A stretch of DNA of 64,000 nt. Source: Diplolepis rosae. Its lineage: Eukaryota; Arthropoda; Insecta; Hymenoptera; Diplolepididae. Below the pieces are notes generated by a model, which worked only from the letters and a program-made list of their open reading frames with translations, searched no databases and had not been told where the DNA came from. Positions 22,951 to 33,769 of the stretch are shown here, piece after piece. The DNA lies in the NCBI GenBank assembly GCA_030998225.1, contig JAPYXD010000466.1, forward strand, positions 6,923,001-6,987,000, given 5' to 3'. The stretch's first letter is position 1. The number at the start of each line of letters is the position of its first letter. Position numbers and translations under genes: made by a program.

Positions 22951-23617
22951 TAAAAGATATAGAATTTACCTGAATTGTCTATGGTGTTGGGCTTGAATTC
23001 GAGGGACACGATCCGCCGGGTACACAGGCAGGCGCCGCTGCACACGGAAAAAATAAGTACTGGGAAATTTACTTGACAGTCCTCGACTTTTGGACAGGAC
23101 AAATTTTTCCGAAGATCCTATATACTTTTTATTAAGAAGCTTAGAACTTCATCGAAAAAAAGAAAGAATGTCCTAGATTAATTCAAGCACAGTCAATTAT
23201 AGAAAGGCAAATAATACTTCTTCTAAAGAGTGCTTCACGTTTTAAAAGAGTTTGGATAGAATAGTTTGATTCGGAAGAGATGAATACCTGCTATACAAAT
23301 CAAAGAAAAATTCTTGGACTGCGCTTGAAAGTCTTGTGAAATTTTTAGTGGTACGATTCGCAGTTGTCAATGTCAGTTTTTTAGATACACAAAATTTTTA
23401 TTACTTTGTAAATTGACATAAACTTCAGAAATTATGAAATTCTTATATTTGATATTTTAGAATTCAGTAATTAATTGATTAAAAGTCTCTTCATCTAAAA
23501 ACTTTTCTTAGACTTATATAAAATTGATGGCGAAACAAGGCGCAGCAATTTCTTACACGGCCCTGCATTTTCAAAGGATAAAATGTACCCAACATTTTTT
23601 GAGAAGTATCGCAAGTG

Positions 23618-23706
23618 CTTCGGTAGCCGTGCGGTTTAATTTATAAGGTTAGACTGCGTTAAACATGTAGGTTAGGTAAAAGTTAAGGTTCGAATCCTAT
23701 CAGCGT
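23618..23706 (+). ncRNA. tRNA-like segment, probably SINE or pseudo-tRNA
   Basis: It has a box-A-like TAGCCGTGCGG and a good box B GGTTCGAATCC, with T-arm pairing possible (ATAGG/CCTAT-like). The spacing between boxes (about 55 bases) is long, which would need a large variable arm. It is read as a tRNA-derived pseudogene. Confidence 0.35.
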
Positions 23707-23978
23707 AATATTAATTTCAACAGCGGTAATATAATTTGTAGTAAAAATCAATAAAATAGTATATAAAAAAAAGACAGCTTGCGAAAATAATTTTTGTTTC
23801 TTATTGCCTTTGATAGTCTATAAAAATTTCATTAACTGGCTTTGAAGTTTTCATGCACGAGTGCTGTGCGGGCTCTATCTGCCTATATTCAGAATTTCAT
23901 ATTAATTCGTAAAAATATCCAATCTTTGAACTTTATTTTCTCAAATGATTCATAGACATTACATATTTTATACAACAC

Positions 23979-24175
23979 AAGCATGTTTTTCTCGCTTTTT
24001 GACGCTTGTTTTGCGGGCATAAAGGTTGTCATTTAAGCCCTAGGGCGTAAATAGGGATGGAGTGCTTAAAAGTAGTGATTTAAGCACCCCCCACTCCCTA
24101 TTTACGCCCGCAGGACTTAATTAACAAACTTTACGCCCGTAAAACACACGTCAAAAAGCGAGAAAAACATGCTTT
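23979..24175. repeat. Hairpin 1 of a twin-hairpin foldback
   Basis: Arms of about 90 bases pair through 'CAAGCATGTTTTTCTCGC' / 'GCGAGAAAAACATGCTTTT', 'GGGCGTAAATAGGGA' / 'TCCCTATTTACGCCC', and 'TGCTTAAA' / 'TTTAAGCA'. The loop is only about ten bases. Confidence 0.8.
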
Positions 24176-24189
24176 TGATGCATAAAGTA

Positions 24190-24352
24190 CCGTGTACAAC
24201 ATGGGGGTAAGATCATTTAAAATCTCATGCGATGTTTACATTTCGAGGCGAAGGCGAGCACGCACAAGGCGAAGCCGAGTGCGTGCTCGCCTTCGCCTCG
24301 AAATGTAAACATCGCACTCGCCTTAAATGATCAACTTTACCCCCTTGTTGTA
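24190..24352. repeat. Hairpin 2 of a twin-hairpin foldback
   Basis: Arms of about 80 bases, nearly perfect, include GATGTTTACATTTCGAGGCG and its complement, and GTACAACA-GGGGGTAA tips. It abuts hairpin 1 within 15 bases. The tip 'ACAA-GGGGG' resembles that of the foldback at 56773-56909. Confidence 0.85.
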
Positions 24353-25081
24353 CAATGTACTATTGCGTACTCAGAATTTTCACGGACTTTCTACTGAATA
24401 TACTTTTGGAAAGTTCTATACTTTTTCCAGGATTACAGATCTAATTGTACAAGAACGGTACTTCTAGTTTTAAGTAACTTTTGAACGTATCTGAAAGTCG
24501 AGCACTCTGTCATGTAAACTTCCCAGTACTTATTTTTTCCGTGCAGATTATCTGGGTAGTTAAGCTTCCCAAAGAGGAAAGTTTCCAGCTGTGGAACTCG
24601 GGTGCTGGAGTCTGAGGGGTTGCAGGTATTTCCGCACTGATAGGTTTTAATTAATCCAACTTCCGACAATAATTATTCCGGATTAACTCGTTCTGATATG
24701 GTTGACACTTGCAAAGATATAGATCACAATCGGCGCGGAGTGATATCAGCACGTGGTCTCGATGTTTCAGGCAAAGTTCGGTGATGAAGTTCAGACTGCG
24801 ACTGCGATGGTATAAATCAGACTGCGCTCCGTGATTGAATTTCGCCAATTTATTATCGATGGGTGGTTGGGTGTTGCCCTAGCAACCTTATGGTGAATCG
24901 CGCATCATGACCCAGTTAATGAGTAGTTATTGATCCAATTAGTATTGTTACGTCACAAGTACGTAAATACTTACTTTGATCGAAGATTCCTCGTTTTAAG
25001 TTAGGATCGAATGATCCTCGCTTAGGGATGAGGATAAGTCAATGAAAAGAACACAACGATTAGTAAGTAATACAAATTGAA

Positions 25082-25087
25082 TTTATT
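25082..25087 (-). terminator. Poly(A) signal of the solo LTR
   Basis: AATAAA on the minus strand within the U3-R-U5 order. It supports a minus-strand orientation of this LTR. Confidence 0.55.
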
Positions 25088-25430
25088 TGAATTAACACAG
25101 ATACAAACAAGGTTAAAATTTTACAAAGATTCAAACAACGGCACAGGGAATAGGTAAAGAGTAGAGAGGATTTTCGGTACCTTTGTTGAGTTGTGAATAG
25201 TCCCTTTTTTATGAATGATCCTCACAGGTGTGAGGGAGAGAGAATGATTCTTCCACTGGTGCGACGAAGACAGCATATGAGGAAGACAGAAACAAATATC
25301 CCACTGGTGTGAGGAGGACAAGAATAGTTATCTCACTCTACACTGACTCACGCTGTGAATCCTTCAAAGATTTTAGAAATTTACCGCACTTAATTTTGCT
25401 CACAAGACTAGTTTTCCCTTGGCGGCGTAT

Positions 25431-25440
25431 CCTTTTTATA
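25431..25440 (-). promoter_or_regulatory. TATA box of the solo LTR
   Basis: TATAAAAAGG on the minus strand about 170 bases inside the LTR, followed by about 350 bases of R-like sequence before the AATAAA signal. Confidence 0.55.
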
Positions 25441-25699
25441 TTATATTTTTTGGTGACCTCACGCGTTGCGCAGTCTGCCGCTGCGTGTGACGTAGTTATA
25501 CCTCTCTTTTCAATAGGTGGTTTTCTCTCTCTTTTAGTAATTTCCCCAGATTTCTCTCTAGACCTAGCCTATGCCTATAGTACATTCTAATGGTCGCGGG
25601 ACGTGACAGTATTTTCCAAAATTCATAATCGGTGGGTGGTTGGGTGTTGCCTTAGCAACCTTATGGTGAATCACACATCATGGCCCAATTTGCGAATGT

Positions 25700-26965
25700 A
25701 CTAATGGTTATTGATCTGACTAATAGTTTCTTAAAAGTTTTTAAGTTAATTAAACTTTCGATCGAAAAAACGTTGATAATGGAACTGTCAGTCAAATTAA
25801 TTTATTATAATTTGTTCAACCTTTGTTAGTTATAAGATACAATACAATGATTTAGTTTTTTTTTTAAATGTTCACGCTTAATTTTATAATAAAAGTATAA
25901 TATTTCTATTAATTTTCACGGGGACGTGACAATATATATATGATGCTTTCCATCTCAATTCAAACGGTCCATTAGGGACACGAATTTATTATTTAACGAA
26001 ACTCAAATTTACTGCTCTTTGATCGAAATAATGAGATACGTATTTTTTTTTGGGCCGAAAAAAAAAATTTCTGAGATTTATCGGCAATTTCGTTTTTGGG
26101 GTCAAAATCTATTTTTTCAATTATTCGCGAGAACTTTTTTTTCAATTGTCTATAACTTCTTAAAAAATTAACCGATTTTAACCATTTTTACTTTTAAATG
26201 TTTGTAATAATTTGGGCTACCGAATACATCATAAACAATTGCTTGTTGATTGTTATTAATTTTTTATTTAGCAATAAACAATAATTGCAATTTTTTTAAA
26301 ATTAAATATCTCGAAAAGAGTATTTTTTTTCTCTCAAACTTCTTTTGCATCAAAAAGACACTTTGAGTTTCAATTCTACTGAATCTCTAGTAGCTAAAAT
26401 TTTTTGTTCCCGAGTTATGATTTTTTGAAGAAAAAAATCGTTTTCTTCGTAAAAACGTGGACTGCACAATGAATATCAACTTTATATGTGGGTCCTCACA
26501 TTATCGCAAACTCTAATATAAATAATGGAAAAAGTAAATATCTCCTTTGCTGCAAGTTTTTTTTTCTATGCATTGAAAATAAGAATGATCAAATTTTACA
26601 TAATTTACGAGTCTACTTATATTCTATTTTGTATTTATTACACTTATCAGATGAAATAGATTTTAATGTTGGAAAAAGTAGAATCATTTATACTCTACTG
26701 GTGGCTTTTTCCTCGAATTATTGAAAAAGTAGTGTTCAACAAATCATTTACATTGATTTAACTATTTCGAATACAGAGAATGGAATTGCCGTGAGAGATA
26801 TAATTTTCATTACTAAATAATAAATTACCTGCTCGATAGTTGTTTCAGCCCTAAAAATTTATAAATGAATATTTCTGAAATGAACAAACACAGTAACATT
26901 AATGTATCGTGAATTTCGAAAGAAATATATTAGAATGATCTCGTACAATAATAAGCGTAGATATA
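25700..26965. other. AT-rich gap
   Basis: No gene seen. Homopolymeric A/T runs dominate 26040-26470. Confidence 0.4.
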
Positions 26966-26970
26966 TATAT

Positions 26971-27363
26971 CTAAACCTGATTCAGTGAACGGCCATTGAT
27001 TCACAGTGACTATTCACTGATGGCAGCAGCTATAAGTCTTTCACTGAGAATCAGTGAAATTCGACTGATGAATCAGTGAAAGATTCAGATGGGAGTAATA
27101 AAACCAGCAATATATTTTAACGATCGATGAACTCGTTTATTTTAGGCTAAACAACACTAAAACAAAATTACGTAATTATTATTATTTTTAAGGGACGATG
27201 AATCAGTAAAGCGTAGATGAAAGTTTTGAATTCGCGAATTCAAAAGTTATGTTCACGTGACGCATTCACTGATTCCTCAGTAAAATCAAAGCAGGGCACT
27301 GATTCATCAGTTCATATATTTTCACTGATATAATCAGTGACTACTTCACTGATTCAGGTTTAG
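26971..27363. repeat. MITE rich in ATCAGTGA motifs (copy 2)
   Basis: CTAAACCTGATTCAGTGAA at the left is inverted as TTCACTGATTCAGGTTTAG at the right. About a dozen ATCAGTGA/TCACTGAT octamers cluster near both ends, as subterminal transposase-binding repeats often do. It is related to 19494-19735 but longer (393 against 242 bp). Confidence 0.75.
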
Positions 27364-27960
27364 AGAGTACTTAAATTAAATGTGTACATTGAATACCAAG
27401 CTGTTGCTGAAGACTTTTAGGTACAAAATCGAATTCGGTAGTTCGAATTATTACAAACATTTAAAAGTAAAAAAAGTAACAAATGAAATTTTGGTGTCCA
27501 AAACATACTGGGAATAAATTTTGGACTGACTTGCACGTGATGGCACAGGTGGTTTTCTGATCATTTTTATGTCAAGGACAATCCCTCTATGGCTTGGCCT
27601 AATAGCAAATCGGTTTCTTATTTTCGGAATTTTGTCATCGGATGCGACTACAATACGTCTTTTATATATTCCGAAAATGATTTTCTCATTTTTCGGAACG
27701 ACTTATTCAACATATTTGAAACTCACTTCCGAATTTTCGGAATTTCGTTTTCGAAGCAAAACAGAACACGACTTTCCGTAATTCAGATAATAGTTTTATG
27801 AATTTCAAAATGTCATATTCTAAACATTTGAAAATCATATTCTATTTCATTAGATTATGATTTATGTAAAGTATATAAATTATTTATTTATTTACTATCA
27901 ATTAATGAAAATTTTAATTTTATTTATACAATATTAATTTAATAATATTTAAAAAATTTG

Positions 27961-28032
27961 AAAATCTTTCTGTGGAAAAAATGACGCTTTCAACTGTGCT
28001 GGGATGCGAGCCCAGGTCTTTCCATTGCCGGT
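27961..28032 (-). repeat. SINE head fragment, minus strand
   Basis: Reverse complement of the SINE head 3' half (GACCTGGGCTCG-ATCCCAGC type text) plus the 'AAAGCGTCATTTTTTCCACA' tail junction. It is flanked by AT-rich DNA. Confidence 0.6.
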
Positions 28033-28039
28033 AATTAAT

Positions 28040-28588
28040 TTAATAATAATAGGTAAAATTAATTTGAGTTAATTTAAGTCATTAATTTAATTTAATGACC
28101 TTGAAAATTAATTATTGAAAATGTAAAAAGTGTTTCCCTGTAATAAATTCAAATAAATGTATTAAAGAATAATTTTAGTAATGATAAAATATAAATAATA
28201 ATTTCAATAATAAATTTAATGGTTTTATTTAAATGCTCGAGCTTTTCTCATATAAGAAAGAATTTGTTATTATTATTATCTTTATTGTAAATTTATCTCA
28301 ATACTAGAGTCGAAAGTTCGAGCATTTAAATATAAAATCTACAAAGAACTGATTGGATTCATGAATTTATTGTTCTTTAAAATCTAGAAAACCTACCGAT
28401 CGTATTCATTATATGACATAAATCATTTATCTCTTGGGTAATAGTATCAGCGACGAAACAGCAATAAATATGACTATTTATAAAGTTATATGGTCTTAAG
28501 TTTATTAACTCCCAGCGAATGCGTCGCTAGCTTAGGCGGTAGCGTTATAGTAATAGCGGTAATAGGTAGCGAGGTAGGGTCAGAAGTG
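28040..28588. other. AT-rich gap ahead of the non-LTR element
   Basis: No gene. From about 28500 the GC content rises as the R1-like leader is approached, so the true 5' end of that element may lie near 28495. Confidence 0.4.
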
Positions 28589-30176
28589 CCCGGTCCTGTA
28601 TTGGTTTCTGCGGAAACCGATCAGGGGGCCTTAGAACAGGCAACCGGGCGCGTTCTCAGGTTGGGAATAGAGGGGCCCTGTACGGAGGGTTACTGCTCAA
28701 TACGGATACAAAACTATATAAGCAGTCGCGGACAATGTTCCAGGGATGGTCCCAAAGTAATAACCCCCAAACCAAGGTGTTAACGATCGTGCCGAGGGCT
28801 GCATGGCACCAGGGAGTGGTGTCTCCTACGGTGTCTTCAGGAAACCGGGTCTCCTCCTGAAGGACTCAGATCTTACCTCTGCCTGCGGGGCTCTGCAAGG
28901 GCGGACCTTATACTTCTCTAGCTATTCGTGGGAATAACATGGAGAAAAATAATTCAAACAAAAGTATGTGCGAGAAATTATTTGGAGGGGAGTTGAAAGT
29001 AACAGTGGTGCCCGTTTGCTATGAAAAGTCTGACGCGAGGCGGCAGAAGAACTGCCTATACGGGACACTTCAAATGCAATGAAACGCATTTCCACCATTG
29101 AAGAAATGGTCCAGAAGATAGATGAATTCTGCAGGATAAAAAAAAACATTTTCCTGCCAATTAGAGAAGGTATCGCTGAAGTGTTCCACGAATTGAAGCA
29201 ACTCGACAAAGATACCGAACACACGGAGGGCTGGGCCGAATCATTTGGAAATCAGCTGGGAAAAGCTCTTGGCAGGGAGGTGAAACTAACGCGGGCCCAA
29301 AGTGTTAAGAGCGTCAGGGATGAGGGGTGCCAGACAGCCCCACAAATTGTAGTGAGTAGTAGTCCGGAGTTGCGGAAACGACCGAGAGAGCTGACTGTGA
29401 GCCTGCAAGGCACTGCAGCAAAGAAGCCGGAAATGAAATGGCTTAAAGCCTCCCCAAGGGAAGAGGAATGGATGAAGGTTCCAGCCAGGAAGAGCCTCCG
29501 GAAGGGAAAGCCTAAACCGGAGGCTAAGAAACCGGATTGGCTAAGGCGTGCTCGCCCAGTAGCGTTGCTAATAAAGCCTACTGAGGGAGTGAGCTACGCG
29601 ACCACTTTAAAAGCCCTCAAAAAGCACGTCAAACCTGACGAACTGGGTGTCACAGTCCATGGAATTAGGGAGACGCGTTCTAAAGACTTGCTGGTAGAAC
29701 TGAAATATTCCAAAGAAGGCAGAGGACGGCTAGATACCGACTCGAAAGAGGTTATTGGTGCTAGTGGAACTGTCCGTCACCTCATCCCCAGGATCGAGGT
29801 CGAGATCGCAGACATAGAACCTAGCATTGAAACCGAGGATGTTGAGAATGCTGTAAGAGGCTTTTTTGACCATGCATCGGAGGTAGAACTCAAGGTGTCT
29901 TCTACTAAGAGACCATACCGAGGAAATAGAAAGGCGTATGTTCTTCTGGAGGAGGTGCGGGCCTTGAAATTACTCCAGACGACCCATATCAAAATCGGAT
30001 GGGTCACCTGCAGGGTCCGCCAAAAGATGAAGATAAATCGATGTTACCGCTGCAGCAAAGAGGGGCACGCTGCGGGCTCCTGCACAGGGAAAACGCAGTG
30101 CTGCCTTTGCTCCGCTAAAGAAGATAAGCCCCGGGACGACTATATTCCGGGGACAATACGCACCTGTAGAACATGA
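28589..30176 (+). mobile_element. R1-like non-LTR retrotransposon, leader plus ORF1 (copy 2)
   Basis: Leader collinear with copy 1 at 8121, without the MITE, followed by ORF1. ORF2 (endonuclease and reverse transcriptase) is absent. The sequence stops after one zinc knuckle and a partial second, then changes to mariner 3' sequence. A dead 5' fragment is unusual for target-primed insertion, which normally truncates 5' ends. This suggests later deletion or recombination. Confidence 0.75.
28940..30170 (+). pseudogene. Non-LTR ORF1 (Gag-like) with CCHC zinc knuckle, frameshifted
   Basis: The original start is likely ATG at 28940 (MEKNNSNKSMCEKLF). A +1 frame change near 29070 leads into the long frame 29079-30176 (365 codons). 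That frame has a Lys/Arg-rich middle (about residues 100-165), a central domain (about 170-310) with 'VRHLIPRIEVEIADIEPSIE', and a C-terminal knuckle CYRCSKEGHAAGSC (C-x2-C-x4-H-x4-C) at about residue 322. A second knuckle starts CCLCSAKE and is then cut. Such ORF1 proteins bind element RNA in the cytoplasm. The order K/R-rich region, central domain, CCHC fits the R1/jockey groups. Confidence 0.8.
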
Positions 30177-30206
30177 CTCTGAAGTTTAAAGCTAACGCAG
30201 TTCCAG

Positions 30207-30371
30207 GATCATGGGCGTTCGAGAACTGCTTTAAAATGTGGAAGCATCGCTGGGAGCGTGTGGTTCAATCAAATGGGGACTAAGTTCAAAGGATGCCACG
30301 GTCCGAATGACGAAGAATGGCAGCAACGCGGAGATATGAACGCAGGTCGGATACTTTTCGGACACACCTCG
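30207..30371 (+). mobile_element. mariner 3' remnant with right TIR
   Basis: It encodes FENCFKMWKHRWERVV and ends with the same terminal sequence as the mariner at 289-1352 (GGAGATATGAACGCAGGTCG then CGGATACTTTTCGGACACAC), followed by TA at 30372-30373. The upstream part has been lost where it meets the non-LTR ORF1. Confidence 0.82.
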
Positions 30372-30373
30372 TA

Positions 30374-31590
30374 TATAATATATTATAATATAATTATTAA
30401 TTAATATTTAGTATACATTGTTATTATAACTACGTATGAACTTGAATGCAACTAAATTTTGAAATGTACATTAAAAAATTACATTTTACCGAGATTTTTT
30501 CAAATTTCGTGGGTACACATTTAATGTGTGACGTAACGCAGAAGGCAGACCCCCTTCCCAACATGTCACACCACGTCACAATTTGCAGACCCCCCCCCCA
30601 TAAACTGTGTGACGTATTATGTGAACGCCCCCTTAAGTACAATAAAATACAACCTCAATTTTTTGTCCTCCGACTCACACCTCGCTCTCGTTACGCCCTC
30701 TTTTGTTAAAACGCCTAACCAAAATCCCGCGAATTTTGTATATTATAAACCACATAACTGGTTTAAATTATTATATATAATAATGTGGAACATCAGTATG
30801 CTGAAAATTCAACACGTTTTTGAATTTAAAAAGTTTTTATGTGTGCTGAGGGGCCGTTCACTCAAAATCGATTCTAAATGAGCATAATTATTCCGTTAAC
30901 TAGCTCACGATTCATGTGATCCCACACTTGAAGCATGATCCGGTTTGATTCTGACAATTAGAAAAAAAAGAATTGAATACAACCTCAGAAGAAGCACAGG
31001 GATCATTCCGACAGTTGCGCGCACTGAGCTGCATCATTACGATTGATTCCTGTTGATTTCGCCTGAGTCCAGCTGATTCTTTGTTGATCCTTAATTGATT
31101 CCCTCAATTTTCGACCAAACAAAAATATTACAGCCTACACCGGCGATGTCAGCTGAGAACCAATACAGCTTTACAGCTCCACGTACGTATAGCCTGCGCG
31201 CGAGACTGCGCATTAGACAAGTTTTAACGCGTTGATCTCAAGCTAACTCGAGTTGACTCGCTCGAGCGTGCACGAAATTTTCGCCTCCAATAAAATGATC
31301 ACTACAAATACAATCATATGGCTTGGGAACCCACGGTGATCCATCAACACTATATGAAAAATAATCAAATATTATTAAATAATTTGTTTATATTAAATGG
31401 ACAAAGCAGCTTCGTGCAATAGTGGATGTGGCAGAGAGAAAAAAAATTCTCATTTTGATCAAAAAAATTCAAAATGTATTGCATGAATTTCTTTTTGCTA
31501 AATATATAATTCTCGAAATTTTTAAGTCACTTGAAATCACATTTTTTTAACTACTGATTTAAAAAATGTTTGTTTTTTTATACTAAACTT
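30374..31590. other. Unassigned; MITE-like tip near 30525-30640
   Basis: A block with GTGACGTA repeated on both sides of C-runs (30530-30635), ending 'GTGAACGCCCCCTTAAG', resembles the common 'AAGGGG-CGTTCACATAATACGT' arthropod repeat tip. No partner tip was located. GC-richer CG-containing DNA at 31140-31270 could not be assigned. Confidence 0.35.
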
Positions 31591-31599
31591 ACGAATTCC

Positions 31600-33765
31600 T
31601 AAAAGTTGGCCAGCCCTATCCAACTCCTCCATTTTTGCATGGAACGCGTCTGTAAATATATGACCCCCAGATGATAGTTCCTTAAAATCTCGACTGAGGG
31701 CGCAGTTGCGCTTCAGCCTGACTTTAACATTGTTTCGTATGGGATAATGTTACAAAGAATTTAAAAAATCATATTTATCAATAAAAAATAATCATGAAAC
31801 GATCACAATAAATTGACAAACATATAATAAGAATTTTCAGCCAAAAAAATGTTGATAGATAATGATAGGAATGGAGAGAAAACATTTTAAACGCAGTCGC
31901 GCTTCAGCCTGTCTTTTTAACATTGTTTCTTATGGAATAATTTTACAAGCAATTTAAAAAATTATATTCTTTAATAAAAAAATATTTATGAAAATATTAT
32001 AATAAATTAACATTAAAACAGTAAAATTTACAGCAAAAAAAAATTTTAATAGATACTGATAGCAATTGAAAAAACAATTTTGAATACATATATTTATATA
32101 GCTTTCCATAGTGTATTAAAGTGTTATAATAATTGAATTGATAATAATTTCCAATTAATTAACAAAGCAATTATTATTATGGTCAGCTATCTATTACTTT
32201 GTATGTAAATTTATTTATAAACTTCATTTTGAAGTGAATTGCTTTGTTAATTAAGTGCAAATTTATTATTATCAATTCAAAATATTGTAACACTTTCATA
32301 TACTATGAAAAGCTATACATATATATATATATATATATTCAAAATTGTTTTCTCCATTGCTATGAGTATCTATTAAAAATTTTTTTTGCTGTAAATTTTT
32401 AATATGATATGTCTGTTAATTTATTATGATATTTACATAAAAATTTTTTTATTAAAGAATATAATCTTTAAATTGTTTGTAAAATTATTCCATACGAAAC
32501 AACCCGGTAAGAAAGTATGGATTAAATGAGACAGAAACGTTTCTATTCAATTCAATACCGTTTTTGAAAATAACGTTTCAATCCAGAAGAGTATTAAAGA
32601 CGTAAAAGAAATGGATTGAAATGAATCCACCAACCTAATCGGGATTAAAACGGAGTAAAAAGTACCGCTTTAGTGGAACGGAATTGAATAGAATTACCCT
32701 CAAAAAAGAAAGAAAAAAGTTTATTTATTCATGTTAAGTTTATTCGTCATTTTAATTTATAAATTGAATTTATTCTCAATTATGTATAATTTTGGATTGA
32801 TTAAATCAATGTACATTTAATTTTTACAAGAGTTTCTCACTTTCATTTTTTGTCATATTTAGTAAACATAACATTCATTATATTATTTGATAAAATTATT
32901 CAAGATATATTAATTGCATATTTATTATTTCTCAATTGCATTTTTTAAGGGAATTTGTCTAAATTATTTAGAAAAAATTTGCAAAATAATTAATTAGAAT
33001 TGAAACTCCTGCCATTACAGTGGTCAAACCGAATTAAATTGACTTCAATTTTAGACGAGAAACATCAAAATTAGTTTGTTCCACATATTTACTCACAGGA
33101 TGAAATTAAAATGACTTCAACTTCTTAGGTTATCCTACGTAATTAAATTGAATTATTTTCTCTCACACTTTGACTCATAAAAACGAATTAAGATGTCTTT
33201 AATATTATAAGTATCTTTGCGAGATTAAACAGAATCAACTTGACTTCAAATCTTTCACCCTTGACAGAATTAAAACGCGTTTATTCTTCGTCGCAGGATT
33301 CAACGGAATTGAAACCGGCACAAACGTAGCACGCTAAAATGAATTGAAGTGTTCACGCTCAAAAACGGCATTGCTTTGGATTAAAAGTGTTGGAAAATCG
33401 CCCATATTCAAACTACTTTTAAATCAATTTAATCCATACCTTCTTACCGGAAATGTTAAAAAGTCAGGCTGAAGCGCGACTGCGTTTAAAATTTATTTTC
33501 TCCATTCCTATCATTATATTTAAAATTTTTTTCGCTGAAAATTTGAATTATATGTTTGTTAATTTATTGTGATAGTTCCATAAGTATTTTTTATTGATAA
33601 ATATAATTTTTTAAATTATTTGTAACATTATCCCATAAGAAACAATGTTAAAGTCAGGCTGAAGCGCAACTGCGCCCTCAGTCGAGATTTTTAAGGAACT
33701 ACCATGTGGGGGTCACATATTTACGGACATCTTTTAGGCAGTTTGATAGGGCTGAAGTTGGCTAA
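31600..33765. repeat. Giant foldback, arms about 550 bp
   Basis: The left arm (about 31600-32180) is mirrored in the right arm (about 32240-32500 continued at 33452-33765). Each arm has two tandem copies of a roughly 215-base unit beginning GCGCTTCAGCCTGAC, so four copies exist in all. The outer ends pair through 'GACTGAGGGCGCAGTTGCGC' and its complement. Only about 60 bases separate the arms. The right arm is interrupted by the element at 32503-33451. Confidence 0.85.
32503..33451. repeat. TIR element in the foldback arm, CCGGTAAGAAAGTATGG ends
   Basis: CCGGTAAGAAAGTATGGATT at the left and ATCCATACCTTCTTACCGG at the right form the TIR, extended by 'TTTAAT' pairs. The interrupted arm sequence (GAAACAA | TGTT) resumes on the other side. 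The duplication is at most two to three bases (AA). The interior repeats GAATTGAA / GATTAAAA phrases many times. Confidence 0.75.
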
Positions 33766-33769
33766 TCTC

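Larger units (their letters stand above)
23043..24543. mobile_element. 1.5-kb TIR element, CACGGAAAAAATAAGTACTG ends
   Basis: Terminal inverted repeats of about 38 bases begin CACGGAAAAAATAAGTACTG and continue through 'TTTAC-TGACAG' and 'CTCGACTTT'. CA flanks both sides (23041-23042 and 24544-24545), giving a 2-bp duplication. The interior has no recognised ORF. It holds a tRNA-like segment (23618-23706) and two hairpins (23979-24352). Confidence 0.78.
22965..24669 (-). pseudogene. Possible host exon split by a TIR element
   Basis: On the minus strand an open frame runs from about 24669, with LIKTYQCGNTCNPSDSS and 'PQLETFLFGKLNYPDNL', to the element edge at 24544. Removing the element (23043-24543) and one CA copy, the frame stays open on the other side for about 25 codons. 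It ends at an AG|GTAAAT donor-like site near 22970. The segment is GC-richer than its surroundings. The protein is not recognised, and the reading could be fortuitous. Confidence 0.3.
24946..25608 (-). mobile_element. Solo LTR, 663 bp, Ty3-like 4-bp TSD
   Basis: Read on the minus strand it begins TGTCACGTCCCGCGACC and ends GACGTAACA. GTAT lies on both sides (24942-24945 and 25609-25612). A TATAAAAAGG box is at 25440-25431 and an AATAAA signal at 25087-25082, spaced as in a U3-R-U5 LTR. No internal retrotransposon sequence flanks it, so it is a product of LTR-LTR recombination. The 4-bp duplication points to a Ty3/mdg4-like element. Confidence 0.82.
24854..25692 (+). repeat. 65-bp direct repeats bracketing a solo LTR
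   Basis: The segment around 'GGGTGGTTGGGTGTTGCC' and 'TAGCAACCTTATGGTGAATC' occurs at 24854-24920 and again at 25626-25692. A local host duplication therefore existed, and the LTR sits between its copies; the repeat is much longer than the 4-bp LTR duplication. Confidence 0.8.
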
